From Loxodes magnus (taxonomy: Eukaryota > Ciliophora > Karyorelictea > Loxodida > Loxodidae): DNA of 64,000 nt. This document shows, piece after piece, positions 12,711 through 25,439 of this stretch. Position 1 is the first letter of the stretch. Each line of letters opens with the position of its first letter. Where the stretch lies: positions 1-64,000 of the forward strand of contig CAMPDV010000220.1 of assembly GCA_946699065.1 (NCBI GenBank), written 5' to 3'. A program made the position numbers and the translations under genes. The notes beneath the pieces were generated by a model. That model saw only the letters and a program-made list of their open reading frames with translations, did no database searches and was not told the origin of the DNA.

Positions 12711-13556
12711 ATGGCTTCTAAGAAATAACAGAACTTTGAACAAAACATTTAAACAGGAAAATTCTCTAAAAATAAAAAAGCGAAATAATTACAATGAGTG
12801 AAAGTGAGAAATATGATTGATATGACGAGCATTAACCACTTGGAATCCAGAATTAAAAAAACTTCCGACACAAACTCAAATAGAAATAATATCTAAGTCA
12901 TTAAAAGAGTTTATGTTTAAAAATAGATACCTCACTGATAAAGTAGAAAAATTAGATAAACTAATACGTCTTTACTTGAGAATCAATGTTAATAATCATA
13001 AGAAATAGAAAACAAACTGGAACAAAGAATTATTTAAATTTAATAATAAATTCAGGTAACGCCATTTTCGTTTTAACAGAATTAATCAGATCCTATGGAA
13101 ATAGAAAATGAAGCCTCAAATTAAAATAAACAGTAAACGTTTATTTAAAATAAGTAGTAAATTTAAATTAAATAAGTATTACAGGAATAATAGTTTAAAA
13201 GAAGAATAAAATGCTACGTGTGCAATAAATAACACCAATGAAAATACTGCTACTAACTAAGCGAAATTTAAAGAAAGAATAAATAAGATATTTTTAGAAA
13301 ACTATTTAGGATATATCCAACATAAAGCGGAAAAATTTATAGAAAAAAATTCTTTAATTAAAATCTTAATCCTTGGATAAATAATTAGGAATGCTAAGTG
13401 CAAGACCAAAACTATTCAGAATATTAAAGGAATGGTGCACTAATGAAGTGCTACACCGCCTAACTAAGCCTAGTAGAAATTCAAGACAAACTAATAGAGA
13501 CAAGCTGATAGAATAGGTCAGATGGCTGACTACTAAGGCTTTAAACAAAGCTTTAA
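12711..13556 (+). mobile_element. M-x-x-K-K-Q-Q family protein with CCHC zinc knuckle
   Basis: From ATG 12711 (MASKKQQNF) to a TAA at 13554-13556, the frame would give about 281 codons. Residues 168-180 form CYVCNKQHQWKYC, which is CX2CX3HX4C, a nucleic-acid-binding zinc knuckle of the retroelement gag/ORF1 kind. Its Trp is TGA and one Gln is TAA, so the motif appears only under the reassigned code. A Gln-rich coiled coil and the segment DPMEIENEASN precede it. The latter matches PMDIEISE in the gene at 16164. Part of the N-terminal half reads better in another frame, so the copy is probably not intact. Dispersed structured repeats lie on both sides in direct orientation (11130-11395 and 13695-14045). 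With no polymerase nearby, the element class cannot be settled. Confidence 0.6.
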
Positions 13557-13694
13557 ACTTTTTTTTTTTTAATTATTATTATAAAAGTAAAATATTAATT
13601 TTCCATTTAAATTTTTCTCAGCAAGAAAATAAAAAAATTTGACTTAAATTCAAAGATTTTTTATATAAGTTTATTAACTAATAATATATTTTTA

Positions 13695-14045
13695 AATAGA
13701 GTGGAAAACCCTTTCCTTTGGATGCTGCTTGGAAGCCCAGCAAGGCAACTAAAAAATGAGCGCGGACAGAGGATAAATCGGAGGAAGAAAAACCAATAAC
13801 AAGAGAAGGAAGACTTAACAAGCTGTAGAACTCTGAATGCCAGGAGGAAACTTTCTTCATCATAGGTCGGGGAAAGATGTGCCCGTAATCGCATATTGCA
13901 TCCTATGCTTTGGAAGGAAAAATTACAGGGACGTACTGCAGGAAGATAAAACAAAGATAAAGAGACCCATAAAAAAAATTAAGACATTAAATAAAATTAA
14001 TTTAAAGAGCTGCACACCAACGAGAGTGCTACGTTCTCTATAATC
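13695..14045 (+). repeat. Dispersed structured repeat, copy 2
   Basis: It has the same order of parts as copy 1, with the core at 13850-13916 and the end block at 14007-14044. On the minus strand the core stem is CATAGG...CCTATG, while the inverted copies near 29.1-29.3 kb have CAGAGG...CCTCTG. That is a paired change that keeps the stem. It lies 140 bases after the zinc-knuckle gene. Confidence 0.65.
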
Positions 14046-14760
14046 CAATTTATTTATTATTAATTATTTTTTAACTAATAAGTAAAGAGATTTTTTATTT
14101 ATTTTATTGATTAATAATTTATAGCTTATAAATAAATTTTTTTTGTTTTAAGATAAACTTTAATACTTTTTAAATTTAGTGCTATAAAAAAGAGCGAAAT
14201 TAATAATTATTAACTAGATAAGTAATTTCATCTTATTTAAAGGATTTTAATTTTTTAAAAATAGGAAAGTTTATTTGAAAGTGCCTTAGACATAATTAAA
14301 TAAGCTTATAAATAGATTTAATAAACTAGATAAAACTCTATGAAGTTTGCTATCTATTTAAAATATTAAATAAACTTATCTATTTAAAAGGGTTATCTTA
14401 AAACTAAGAAGGTTTGCCGAAACTGTCATTCCTTAATTTTCAAATTTTATTTTTTTTCTATGATATTTGATTATTTTATTTATTCAAAAGACTTAAAATT
14501 TTATCTTTTATTATTATTATATTTTTATTCAAATTACTTATTTCAATTATTTATTTAATTTTCTTAAAAGAACAAATTAGTCGTATATTTAAAAAAATTT
14601 GATCGATAAATTAAATTTAAGTTGAAATATTTTTGTTCACTTTTTATTGAAAATTTTTTCTCTATATAATATCTTTTTAGCCAAATTAGCGTAAAAATTA
14701 TATTTATAGATGTATTTATTTTAGTAATTAATCAACTTATATAGCCTAAGTATAAAATCT
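14046..14760. other. AT-rich spacer without a recognisable gene
   Basis: Both strands give low-complexity translations only. A partial palindromic stretch, TAATAATTTATAGCTTATAAAT, and T-runs are present. Nothing is supported. Confidence 0.4.
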
Positions 14761-14819
14761 TACAAATACAAAATTAAATGTTTGGCGTTTTTAGAGGTAT
14801 TTCAAACTCTTCCTCGCCA

Positions 14820-14841
14820 GCCTCTAGATTGCTCTAGAGGC
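14820..14841. other. Near-perfect palindrome, relative of 8617-8636
   Basis: GCCTCTAGATTGCTCTAGAG and its last bases form a hairpin with a two-base mismatch at the centre. The flanking block, with AAATTAAATGTTTGGCG upstream on the plus strand and TCGCCA just before the palindrome, matches the 8.6 kb and 31.1 kb blocks. Confidence 0.65.
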
Positions 14842-14849
14842 TAAATATA

Positions 14850-15650
14850 AATTTTAAATGTCTCTGCAACTCTTCTCCTTGCTATGAATACTTTCACTGA
14901 GGTATCCTTTTGGCTAGATAATGTTTGTTATCTTTCATCTTGTATATTTTTCAAAATTTGTTGTAATATAACTTTCTCTTTTTTTAATTTTTGTTGCTGT
15001 TGTATTTTTTTTATTATCCAACTTTTTCTAATAGTTTCATTATTCTTATTTAAAATTTTGAATTTTCTAGTATCATTTCCGTAGATTCGTTCTAGAGTTT
15101 CAATAATAGCATCTTTTTAATTCTCGTTTAGGTTAAATCTTGAATTTTTTCTCCTTCGATTATCATTGAGTAATTTCCTTATTCTTGTAGGTCTATTTAA
15201 TGCTGCAATTTTTGCTGCTTTTCTTCTATTTTTTCCATTTTCTTTCTGTTTCTATTGTAAATGCTATGATTAATTGTTCTGGTTTTGTGAAATATTACAA
15301 AATGCATTAAGGCCTCTTTTTAGGTCATGAGCCTCGACTCTATTTCCTCTGCAATTTCAAGTTTTTCTATCAGTCTCTTATTATCTTTCTTCAGTTTTTG
15401 ACCTCTTCCTGGAGGTCTAGCACCACTTTTATCTGCTAATAATAGCTTATTTACTATTCTGTGGTGAGAGTGGAGACTTCCGATCCATGATAATTATAGC
15501 CTATTTTTTAGAATTTTCTTCAGAAATGGGAGATTCGATTTGATGGAAAACTTTTTTTGGTTCCCTTTTCCTGGTTCTAGCTTCTCTAGGATGTCATTAG
15601 CTCCTGTCTTTTTTTTTGAATCGCATAAAATCCTGATTGAATCCTGACAT
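14850..15650 (-). CDS. Coiled-coil protein of an element-like family, member B
   Basis: The start is ATG 15650, reading MSGFNQDFMRFKKKD. The middle contains the family block around LQEEVKN (near 15415). The C-terminal part reads ENQKDAIIETLERIYGNDTR, then a Lys/Gln-rich coiled coil with IIKKIQQQQKLKKEKVILQQ. The frame is not continuous over the whole length. It runs divergently from the M-x-x-K-K-Q-Q gene at 16164, with about 510 bases between them. The 8.6-13.6 kb region repeats this head-to-head order loosely (member A minus, zinc-knuckle genes plus). The two families may therefore belong to one element with divergent genes. Function unknown. Confidence 0.5.
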
Positions 15651-16163
15651 TTTTGATAATTTGAAAGTATAAAGTCTTAATAGACTTAAATTTATTTAGC
15701 ATTATTTTCATATTTATGATCCTTTATTTTAACAGTTTATATGATAAAAAATTATAGGAAATAAAATTCTTTAATATGATTGAACTTATTAGATTTAATG
15801 CTTATAAGTTATTTATTTTTAATCATAGTAGAGTATTAATTAGCTTAAGTATATTAAATTATCTATCTATTAATTTTAATTAATTATTTAACTTGATTTT
15901 TATTGAAATGGCTGGTTATAAATAAATATTGGTTTATTTTTAAATCTGAAAACTAAATTATAGAGATTGTAGTAAGTTTATTTATAAGGATTAAATAGAT
16001 GATGGTACATTTTGTTAATCTCTTTCCATTAAATAACTAATACTTTATTTATTAAGACTCTTATATATCTCATCTAAATAAATTAAATCCCTAGATTCTC
16101 TATCAACTTATTATTTCCTTTATATAATATTTTACTTATTTTCTTTATTTAGAATAAAATAAA

Positions 16164-17245
16164 ATGGCAACTAAGAAATAACAGATCTCAGCCAACAAAT
16201 GCCTAAAAAAATAAGAAAAATAATTTAATTTAATATCACCTCAATAAGATAATAGACAATATTCTCAGGAATCTATGCATAATAAGTCCATTAAAGAATA
16301 TCAAATCTACAATAAGAATTAAAGTAAATTAGATTTAGCATATAAAAATTATAATAGATACTAGAAAAAATAGATGAAGAACTAGACTTTTAATGTCATT
16401 TATAGAGGATGCAATAATTAGTATAATCTTAAATGAAATTAAAAATGGAAAAAATTGAGAAGAAATTTAATTAAATCATTCAAATGCTTTATTTTTATAT
16501 TTCTTAGTTTCATTATCAAATAAAATAACTTTAAGAAAAATAATAAAAATAATAAGAAATTATTTAAAGCATCAATGGATAGCAGGGAAATATACCTATG
16601 GATATAGAAATAAGTGAATAATAATAAAGCATATAAAAATAGCTTTTTAATATGCAAAGGCAGTATCTTTATAAAAATACTGGTGAAGAAATTAAAAATT
16701 TATGAAAAGAATAAAAGAAACAAAATAAATTTTTTTTTTTAAATATGATCTTTTTAATTAAAAACTCGGGAAAATGGAGAATAGAAAAATATCAAAAAAT
16801 TAAAAAAGAAAAACAATGAGATAAGTCAGATTAGAAGAGAAAAAGCAAAAGTAATCGGAAACTTCCTCATTGTTTCAAGAAAAACAACTATAATAAATTA
16901 ATGAAAGAACTTCGATAATAGAACAGGAAAATTAAATTAACTATTTCTTTTCTTTAAATTTATTTGTATAGCTATCTAAACAGAATTAACAAGATTTTTT
17001 ATAAATAATATCAAAGCATGCAAAAAAGATCGGAAATAGAATATATCTGAGTGAGATAGAGAGGGAGTGGTATTTTCAGTAAAGGAAATTATAGAGAAAT
17101 CCAAACTTGATAAAAAATGGATTGTGAATTTGGCTGAAATTAGATTAAAGCAAACATTCATTAAACTTTCAGTTGATAATAATAATAATAAATATGATCT
17201 TCTTAAGCAAGTTTAATATATAGAAAAAATGTATAGCATAATTTA
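16164..17245 (+). mobile_element. M-x-x-K-K-Q-Q family protein, copy 3 (not one open frame)
   Basis: It starts MATKKQQISANK. It is followed by a long Gln/Glu-rich coiled coil (EKIDEELDFQCHLQRMQQL) and the family segment PMDIEISEQQQ. A C-terminal part reads REGVVFSVKEIIEKSKLDKK. These parts are clearly protein-like but not in one frame, so the copy is probably broken. The N-terminal relation to 11426 and 12711 is visible at both protein and DNA level. No zinc knuckle lies on this strand; one lies on the opposite strand just downstream (17568-17610). Confidence 0.45.
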
Positions 17246-17299
17246 TTAAAGTAACTTCACTTTCATTTGATTTGTCACATATAGTTTATGAAGAGAGTT

Positions 17300-17900
17300 A
17301 ATTCTCAAAAATAATCTTCTTCGGAGTAACTTGTATGATATCTTGCTTTCCCTTACTTCCGCTGAGACTTGTCTTCTCAAGCTTTCCTACGTCATACCAG
17401 TATTGTCTTTTGTTCTATTCTCTTGCTTCCCATTAGTATTTTTTTTATTGTTTGTATAAATTATAGTTTCTTTCCTTTTATACAACTTTGCTTCTTTTGT
17501 GCAATATATTCTAATTATTCTATTTCAAGTTCTTCGTTCTTCTGTTTTCTTTTTTCTTAAAATTTCCAACATTTTCTTACTTTATAACCTTGCTTCTTGC
17601 AAAATCAGCACCTTATTATCGGTTTTCTGTATGTATAAATTAATTATTAATTTCTCTCTCTGTCTCTACATTCATTAGATCACAGTTCATCTTATTTTAC
17701 ATTTCCTAGCTCTTTCAGAATTTATTCTTTGTAATCTTTATTCAGTCTGCTGGATTATTGAGTATATTTGCCGAACAGAAGTTTAACTTACGATATCTTA
17801 TTTTAATAAATTGCTTTCTTGTTTCAATAAATCAATTTGCTAAATTATATACAAATTTTTTTTTAAAGTTCTTAGATTACCTGCTAGAGTTTAAGGTTTT
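17300..17900 (-). mobile_element. Gag-like fragment with a Tyr-substituted zinc knuckle
   Basis: On the minus strand, 17610-17568 reads CWFCKKQGYKVRKC, which has the spacing CX2CX4(Y)X4C of a retroelement zinc knuckle with Tyr where His is normal. Upstream is a basic segment, TRKQFIKIRYRKLNF, and downstream a Lys/Glu-rich stretch, EKRKQKNEELEIEQLEY. The reading frame is not continuous, so it is treated as an old relic. It converges with the gene at 16164-17245. The element family is unknown, and no reverse transcriptase is adjacent. Confidence 0.4.
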
Positions 17901-18482
17901 CGTTTTGTAGATATTAAAGATGTATTTACATTTCTTATTATATTTTATTGATTTAGTTTGGAGACCGCTATTTTATGTTCCATTTATTCTCATATAATAT
18001 TATAGTGAATTTAGAAATTTTAAAATTATTTTTAGATTAAATAGGCTCCACTGTAAAGTTCAAATTATAAGTAAGGATGGCGGATTAATGAAGTTCTAAG
18101 GCGATCTTTTAATCAAAAGAGATGCTTTAAAAAAATACTGTATGTAAAGTAAACTTTTGAAACTATTAACTCTTTTTAACTTTGAACTTTACTTTTTATC
18201 AAAATTATAGCTTTATATAGATCAACCCTTTTTATAGTTCTCCAACAGATAAAGGATGTCTATTTTAAATTAGTTTTGAATGTTTTCCTGAAAAAATATT
18301 TTTTTAACCTTAGTTAGATTTTAGATATATTTAGAAATAATAAACTACCTTTAAAAATATTATAGAAATTTATTTATTTTCAGCTATAATTTACTTAGAT
18401 TAAGCATAAATAAATGGATTTCATTCATTTTGAGCTTTATAATTTTGCAAAATTTAAAGAAAAATAAAACTTAATTAGAATT
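17901..18482. other. Spacer before the second duplication copy
   Basis: No convincing reading frame. The segment ends where similarity to 2157 begins. Confidence 0.4.
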
Positions 18483-21400
18483 AATAAATAAAAGTGGTAC
18501 TTTGAGTAACTAAGATTCCAGCTATTAAGCGAGAAAAGTTTTCTAAGGCATAAATAGAAAAATTCAATAAACGAAATACTTTATCTTACATTCTTACTAA
18601 CTAGTTTTTATCAAATAAACATTAAATTTCAGAAATAGTTTATAAATGCTTATATAATCTTCAATCAATCTATATAGTATAAAAATATTAATACACCAAG
18701 TAGCCCTTATAGATGATTAATTTTAGGGCAAATCTTTTAATTTATAAATGTAAATTTTAAAAGTTAGGAATTATTTTACTCTTTGCAAATTTAATAATTA
18801 AGACACTTAAAATTTAATTTATAAGGATATAATAACTTAAGGTAGATTTAAAAATGCATATTGCAAAGCTTATTATAATTAAATTTTATCCTATTTTTAT
18901 TCTCTAATTTATCTAATAAATTAATAATCAAGCTTTAATATTCTTAATGAATTATATATAATATATTTATTGTAGGGGAAGTTCTAAGCGCAAGGAAAAT
19001 TAAGAAACTAGCTATTTATTAAATTAGTTTTGGTAATTTATTTAAAATTGGGGAAGCTTAATCATGAATAAGAATCATTATTATAGAATAATTATTCCTT
19101 TATAATTGATAAATAAAATATATAGCTACAGAAATTGATTATATCTCTTTTTTAATACTGCTTAAAGACTCTTAGTTCACTAATATATTTATTTTTATTT
19201 AAATTTGTAGAAATGGCTTAAAAGGTATTAAATGATGAAATTCCTTTGTGATAGATGTAATTTATAGCTATGTATTTTTAGTTTTGGTTCAAATAGATAA
19301 TTTTGAAAAATAATTACTTCTGAGATGTAGATTTATAGTTATTTAAATTCACTTAACTGAAGAGTCTCCATATGCTAGATGTAAATTTTTATAAGTAGCA
19401 TGTAGTTTAATTATTTAAATAGTAGAAATAAGAGTGTGATGCTTTAGCTTATTTATTTCGAAAATCTAGTGCTTAAACACATTAAATGAATTACTTGTTA
19501 AATCATACTTATAAATTTGGAGTAGGAAGTATCAAGCAAACTACATTTAGTTGAAATGATACTAAAGTTAAAATCCTTTAGATAATAAAAGGATAAATAA
19601 TAAAGTAATATAAGATAGGAATATTCCTCACTTTAATTATAATCATTACTATGCTAAATATAAACCTAAATGAGAGATGCTATATATAGATATATTATAA
19701 TAATATAGGAAGCAATAAATCAATATTATTTCGACTCTTTATATAATAATCAATGTAATAAAAAGAACTTTGGTTTATTAATTTTTATAATCCTAAGCTT
19801 AAAATAATTTTATATAAGTATATATATTTCTAAGTTAGAAACAAATAAAGATAGATAAACAATAATGATATTAAAAACTAATTATTTGAAGACACTAATT
19901 ATATCTCAGATATTTACCTTAAATTAAATAGAATTTCTCATTATAGTAATTCTAATTTATGTGTTTATGGGTGATTTTTAAATTTTAGTATTAATAAATT
20001 AGAAAACTTTTATAACTTTAGCTGAATGAGTAATAATTAAGAAACTTAGGAAATAAATAAAAATAAATACCTTTACCTTTATTCATAAATAGTTAGAATA
20101 TTAATATTAGACAATTCCCAATATCCCCAATTTTGATAAAGTCAAGCTGAGTTTACTTTGAGATAATGATAAACTAAGTAAGAGAAGAAAGATTTAATTA
20201 AGCTTGTTATTTTGTAAAAATAGCAAGTTATAAATAAACATTTTTGACTTATGAGAAAACTTGTTGAAGGATAAAATGAGAAGAATAAATAAAATTAAAT
20301 TAAGAAAAAAAATAAAGGAGATAAATAAATTTCTCTTATAATCTACATTGAATAATTTAATGAGCGTTTTATTATAAATCCTGTTGATTCTTTTAAATAA
20401 GTTGAGATCTAATAAATCTTATAAAGCTAATTATTATCTCAACAAGAGTTATAAAACTAAAACTTAAATTATATATAATAAAATATAAATAGCTATATAA
20501 AAAATTATTTTTCTTTATTTAATAAATATAAATAAATAAAATATTGAAAATACTAATAATTTAAAACTGTTTTAAGATATGAACTTTATCTAATTAAAAT
20601 TAAGTTTTTTTTTAAATCAAAGGAAAGTTAAAAAAATAAAGTAGACCTTTATTTTCTTATTTAATTTCAAATTATTAAAAAATGTATTCGTTACTTATTG
20701 TCTTCTGACTTATAAATCAGGTAAATTCCTTTAATCTTCTCGTAATAAGCTCACCACATACTATTCCTTATATAATGAACTCAGTTTGCTAATAGATTTA
20801 TGTAAGTAAGTTCAATCATACTAACTTCATACCTATTCCTCTTACTTTGTAGAATCTTAACTTTAGTGTGGAGTTAATTGAGCAAAAGATGTAGAATTCT
20901 GGAATATTAGGTATTATCGATTTGACTTTCAATCTTTTGTATACTTAAAAACTCTCTCAGTTGAGTAATCAGTTACTCTTCGTGGCATATAGATCAGATA
21001 AATACCATCCGAAGGAAAATGTTTACTGAGTAATGCCAAGTTACTAGGAAGAAGGTAAAGCTTTATAGACTTTATTAAAGGAATTGTAGTTCAGAAAAAT
21101 TACCTATGTTAGCTAATAAGAAGCTAGATTTTACAAAGCGTAAGAGTTTTTCAGCGAAGGATCCCACTTTATCAGCCAATCAGCAAATATTCCTCTAAAC
21201 TCTTATTATGGATTAAACCAAAATAGCTGCAATAATAGTTATATCTAAAAAAGACTTTTAGTTGAAATTCCAATCGCAGTTAGAGTATGAGGATCTTCAA
21301 TCATTTTGATGTAAGCAGATGTATGTTGACAAGCTTATATTCTTACTTTCTCTACTTTCTATAAAATGGCAGGAGATTAATATGCCTGAATTATAGGATT

Positions 21401-24400
21401 AGAATCCTCTAATCTAATAAATCCAGATATAACTTACTTAGTGCATAATAGATCTAAAATTCATATAGGTATATTAGATAATGGAATGATAGCTCTTACT
21501 CCTAAACAATTCATCCCTAAAAACTATTTCGAACTAACTGGCTACTACATTTAATATCTACTTTCACTCTTTGATTTTTTAAATAGTCTGAATAAATAGA
21601 ACTAAGCTACCAGTTTTAAATAGCTATTTAACCAGTTTAAAAGTAGAATGTTCGGTAATTAGAGGTAGCTAAACTAAGAGTTCTCGGTTTATAATCTTTA
21701 GGATAAAATTCCTGTTTAAATTTATTAAATTAAAGGCTAATCAATTATATCCACTGCAGATGTTATATACCCTGGACCTAGCTTAAAACCTCCTCCTGAA
21801 ATTTAAACTGTTGAAATGTCTTACTCAGCTAATGACAAAGAGCCATATGGTGTAGCTAATTACTTTCCGATTATACTCCCTCCTTTACATATTCCATGCA
21901 TAGTCGATTTTATTAACAAAGATAAATAAATTTTAAAAAGTTAGCAACTGAAAGCAAATTCGTTCTCGTATGGTGGATTATATTATAATTTAAACTATAC
22001 TTTACAAACGTTTATTGAAGGCTACTTTAATCTAGGAGTTGGACATTAGGGAAGTATTTTAATCATAAGCTGATTACCTGCATACAAAATTCTACAAGCA
22101 ATGGGATCGAAAATTCCATATATTTACGCAAGTAGAGAAGATCTCTTATAAGAAACTCAGTAATATTCTAATGCTATTAACAATTACATATCCTGATAGA
22201 TAATTACAAATATGTATATTAAATATCTAGAAAAAAATAAATGAAACAAATTTGGTTTAATATCTGAATAAATTGAACCCTCTAACTAATAGATTCATGA
22301 TGAAATTAAAAAATGAGCTTAGTTGAATGGAAAGCAAATTCTTAATGATAATGATACTACAATATATAACAGAGATTAAATAAAAAATTAGACTAATTAT
22401 GATATATTAGCTAAATAAATTTTAGAAAGGGAAATTAAAATTATTTTAGGATTCCCTGCTGCTAATTCTGTTAAGAAACTAGCAAATAAAACATAGGAAC
22501 TTGGATGAAAGCCTGGTGATACTGTATTTATTTTAATATATACTGCTAATGTAATTGAAAATAATGCTTGAAACTCTTAATAACTGAAAAAAATGAGAAA
22601 GCTTTTGTAAGGATCTATCACTATTACTCCTACTGAGTATATAGGAGAGCTAGGATAGTAAATGATACAGGTATAAAAAGAATGTGCTAACATCAGCATT
22701 TCGCCTTGCTATTATGTAGAGTAACCTCTTATCATAGCACATGGAATTCAAAGCTGCATTGAAGAAGGTTAAGACTATTATGACTCAAAAACTCTTTCTT
22801 ATCACATTAGATATAAAAAATTAACAGGATGTAGTGGAACTATAAAATTCAAATAAAACGAAAATTTTAGAGATAATCTTAACTGTAACTTTATCAATAA
22901 TATTTATGATGAAAACTAAAATCTACATTTAATCCCTTTTCTTGAATATTGCTCTACTTGTGCTATAGTTTGAAATTAACTTGCTCCATATAACTATTGA
23001 AATGATAATTCTACTAGCCCTTTATCAGATTCTTTCCCTATTTATGATGATAATTGTGACTTTACTGAAAGATGAGTTTAAGATTTTAAGGAAGGTTATA
23101 AAGTAGACTTAATTGCTATGCTTACTATTCTGACATATTCATTTATTACTCTTTTAATTGGCTTAAAATTGTGAAATAAAACAAGCTACTAAAAAATAGT
23201 CGAGGAAGTCTGAATGTCAAATGATGATTAAGAATTTATATTTACTCTTATAATTTAGTTCGTTCAATTTTTAGCTATTGGTCCTAATTTAGATGCTTTA
23301 TTTCCTAAAGAAGTAGATATCTTAATTTAGACTTTTACATTAGACTTGGTAAATTACAAGTTCCCTATTATTTTTAACTGAATTGTTTATTTTTCCTTTG
23401 GTTCAATTGCAGTTATTACCATTATTTTTATTATAGCTTTCTTATGCAGATTTGAGGTAGTTTTTGAAGAAAGGTTTAGCTTTTTAAGATGAATAGGAAA
23501 TCTTTCCTATAGCTTAACTTAATCATTGATAGAAATTACTTTTCTTCCTATTCTTTTTATTTTAACTGAGCCATTTTAGTGTCTTTATGGTCGTGATAAC
23601 AACTTAAGTTCTTCTTTGAGTTGGGATGAAAGCTTTCTAATTTTTGATTGTTCACTGTCATGCTCTTCAAAATTTCATATAATGACCATAATATTTTCAA
23701 GTATCATCTTAAGTTTCTACCTACCTTTAGTTATGTTAATTTAGCCTCATTGATAAGACTTACACGAGCACTTACATATAAAGCAATAATCTAAATTCAT
23801 TTTACTAAGAGTTTACTTCTAAGTTCTTATCAATGTTTTAAACCGATTGACTAAAGTAAAATATAGCATATTTCAAGGATTTTTTTATTCAGCCTCAACA
23901 TTTACATTCGCTATACTGATTTACTTAATAAAGCCATACTCATTCATGAAAGTAAATGCAATACAGTTAATGCTATTTCTTCTTGTTTCTTATATTTCCT
24001 TATTAGCAACTATAGGGCTAATATACGAAGATTCTTAAGCTCCTTTTATATCCTTTATTATAGGTGCTAGTTTTATAGCTTTATTTGGAGTCTTATATTA
24101 GAGATAATTTCCTAATTACCTAAAGTAGTTAAAGCCAGATCTAATTAAGCTGTTTAGATTTGCTTTTAGACCTTGGGCAGATGTAAGTTTGTTAGCTGAT
24201 CATATAAACATATAGAAGACTAGAACTACTGAAATGAGAAAAATATTGCTAGTAAATGTAAGAAGAGCTTCTACGATAAAGGAAAGGGAATTTAAAGAAT
24301 CCTTACTGAGAATTAGATAAAACTCTTTATTGGATATCAAGAACTAAATAGCTTAAGAAGAAGATAATTTAGACTGAGATCAAGAAAGTGGATAAAAAAC

Positions 24401-24712
24401 TGACAAGTAAGAGTAAAATGATATTTAAGAGTAAAAATGCTTTAGTAGCAAAGACGAAGAGTAATTGATAGTAAAGAAGTAGATACTCTAAAACGATAGT
24501 TAAATAGAAAATTCTATGTTGGACGAAACTAAAGATGTAATAAAATTTCATAGCGAACTTTAGCTTGAAAAAGAGGAATAAATTTAAAGTGAAGTTTAAC
24601 TTTAATAGAGTCAAGAAAAATAATAAAAGGATTAACCAAAAGAAGAGTAAATTATTGCATAGAAGCATTAAATGGAAGAATTATAGCCAGTCTTATAGAA
24701 TGATGGTATGAG
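18483..24712 (+). repeat. Segmental duplication, copy 2
   Basis: Partner of 2157-8413. Upstream DNA from about 18483 and the receptor gene up to 24712 are shared. Beyond that the sequences are unrelated. The right breakpoint falls inside an open reading frame here, so copy 1 is the truncated one. The DNA between 20090 and 20682 differs from copy 1 although both flanks match. Confidence 0.85.
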
Positions 24713-25313
24713 TTCATAAAGCAAAAAGAGTAGTTCCAATATAACTAAAGAAGGAAAATAAGATAAAAAGGAAGAAGAGGAAGGTGATGAAAGCAAAAGT
24801 GATATAATTTAACTTATGAATTATAAATAGATTTAACTTTTTAAAAAGATATAAAATAAATAATCTCATATCTAAACAAATACGTTCATTAATTATTTTC
24901 ATATACCTTAATATTATATGAAAGTTTAAGTTGTATTTAATAGATCATTATCTAAGATGAATTATATAAGAAGAACTAAAAATAAATCTTAATAAGCTAA
25001 TAAACTAAATAAAGTTCTTAAGATTAAAAGCTCTATTCTAATAATATCAATTTGTGAATATGAACTACCTACTTTTATTGATTACTTTATTTAATAATCA
25101 TAAACTATTTTCGTCTAAGATTTTTCTCTATTCTTTATGATAGTTTTCATATTTATGGCTTATACTTACAAAGACTCAGTTGCATAATTTATTTTTTTAA
25201 ATTTTTTCCATCATTTTACTATGATTTAGTGTTTTGGTCTAAATATTATTATTTTTATTCTTTTAGTATGTATTTATTTTATTATTTGCCTATTAATTTT
25301 GCTTCTTATTTGA
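20682..25313 (+). CDS. Large receptor-like protein: ANF/PBP1-type ectodomain plus ~8 membrane segments
   Basis: ATG 20682 opens a frame that stays in phase far past 24.9 kb under the reassigned code. A signal peptide (MYSLLIVFWLINQVNS) comes first. The ectodomain, about residues 25-790, reads like periplasmic-binding-protein type 1 folds, seen in ANF receptors and class C GPCRs. It contains NSGILGIIDLTFNLL, QLLFVAYRSDKY, VYWVMPSYQEEGKALQTLLK, KMAGDQYAWIIGLE, then NKFGLISEQIEPSNQQ and IKIILGFPA. Its length allows two such domains. About eight hydrophobic segments follow (residues ~808-1140), then a Gln/Glu/Lys-rich cytoplasmic tail and further hydrophobic stretches near 25.1-25.3 kb. An in-frame TGA at 25311 is taken as the end, but the TGA at 24375 or one further on could be the true stop. 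A role as surface chemosensory receptor is inferred. Confidence 0.65.
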
Positions 25314-25439
25314 TTTGGAGTATTTATTTTCCTTTGTATTAAGTTTACTTAATTATAAATAGTGTATATATAGTAGCATATGAAAAAACAAGGTTTATAT
25401 TTGTTCTAATTATTATTAACATTTTAAAGATTTAATATC

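Noticed and set aside
11130-14045. LTR retrotransposon with direct repeats flanking a gag gene
   Set aside because: The flanking repeats recur elsewhere without a gene between them, lack TG...CA ends and a primer-binding site that I could see, and the 2.3 kb inside holds two related knuckle-family genes but no protease, RT or integrase.
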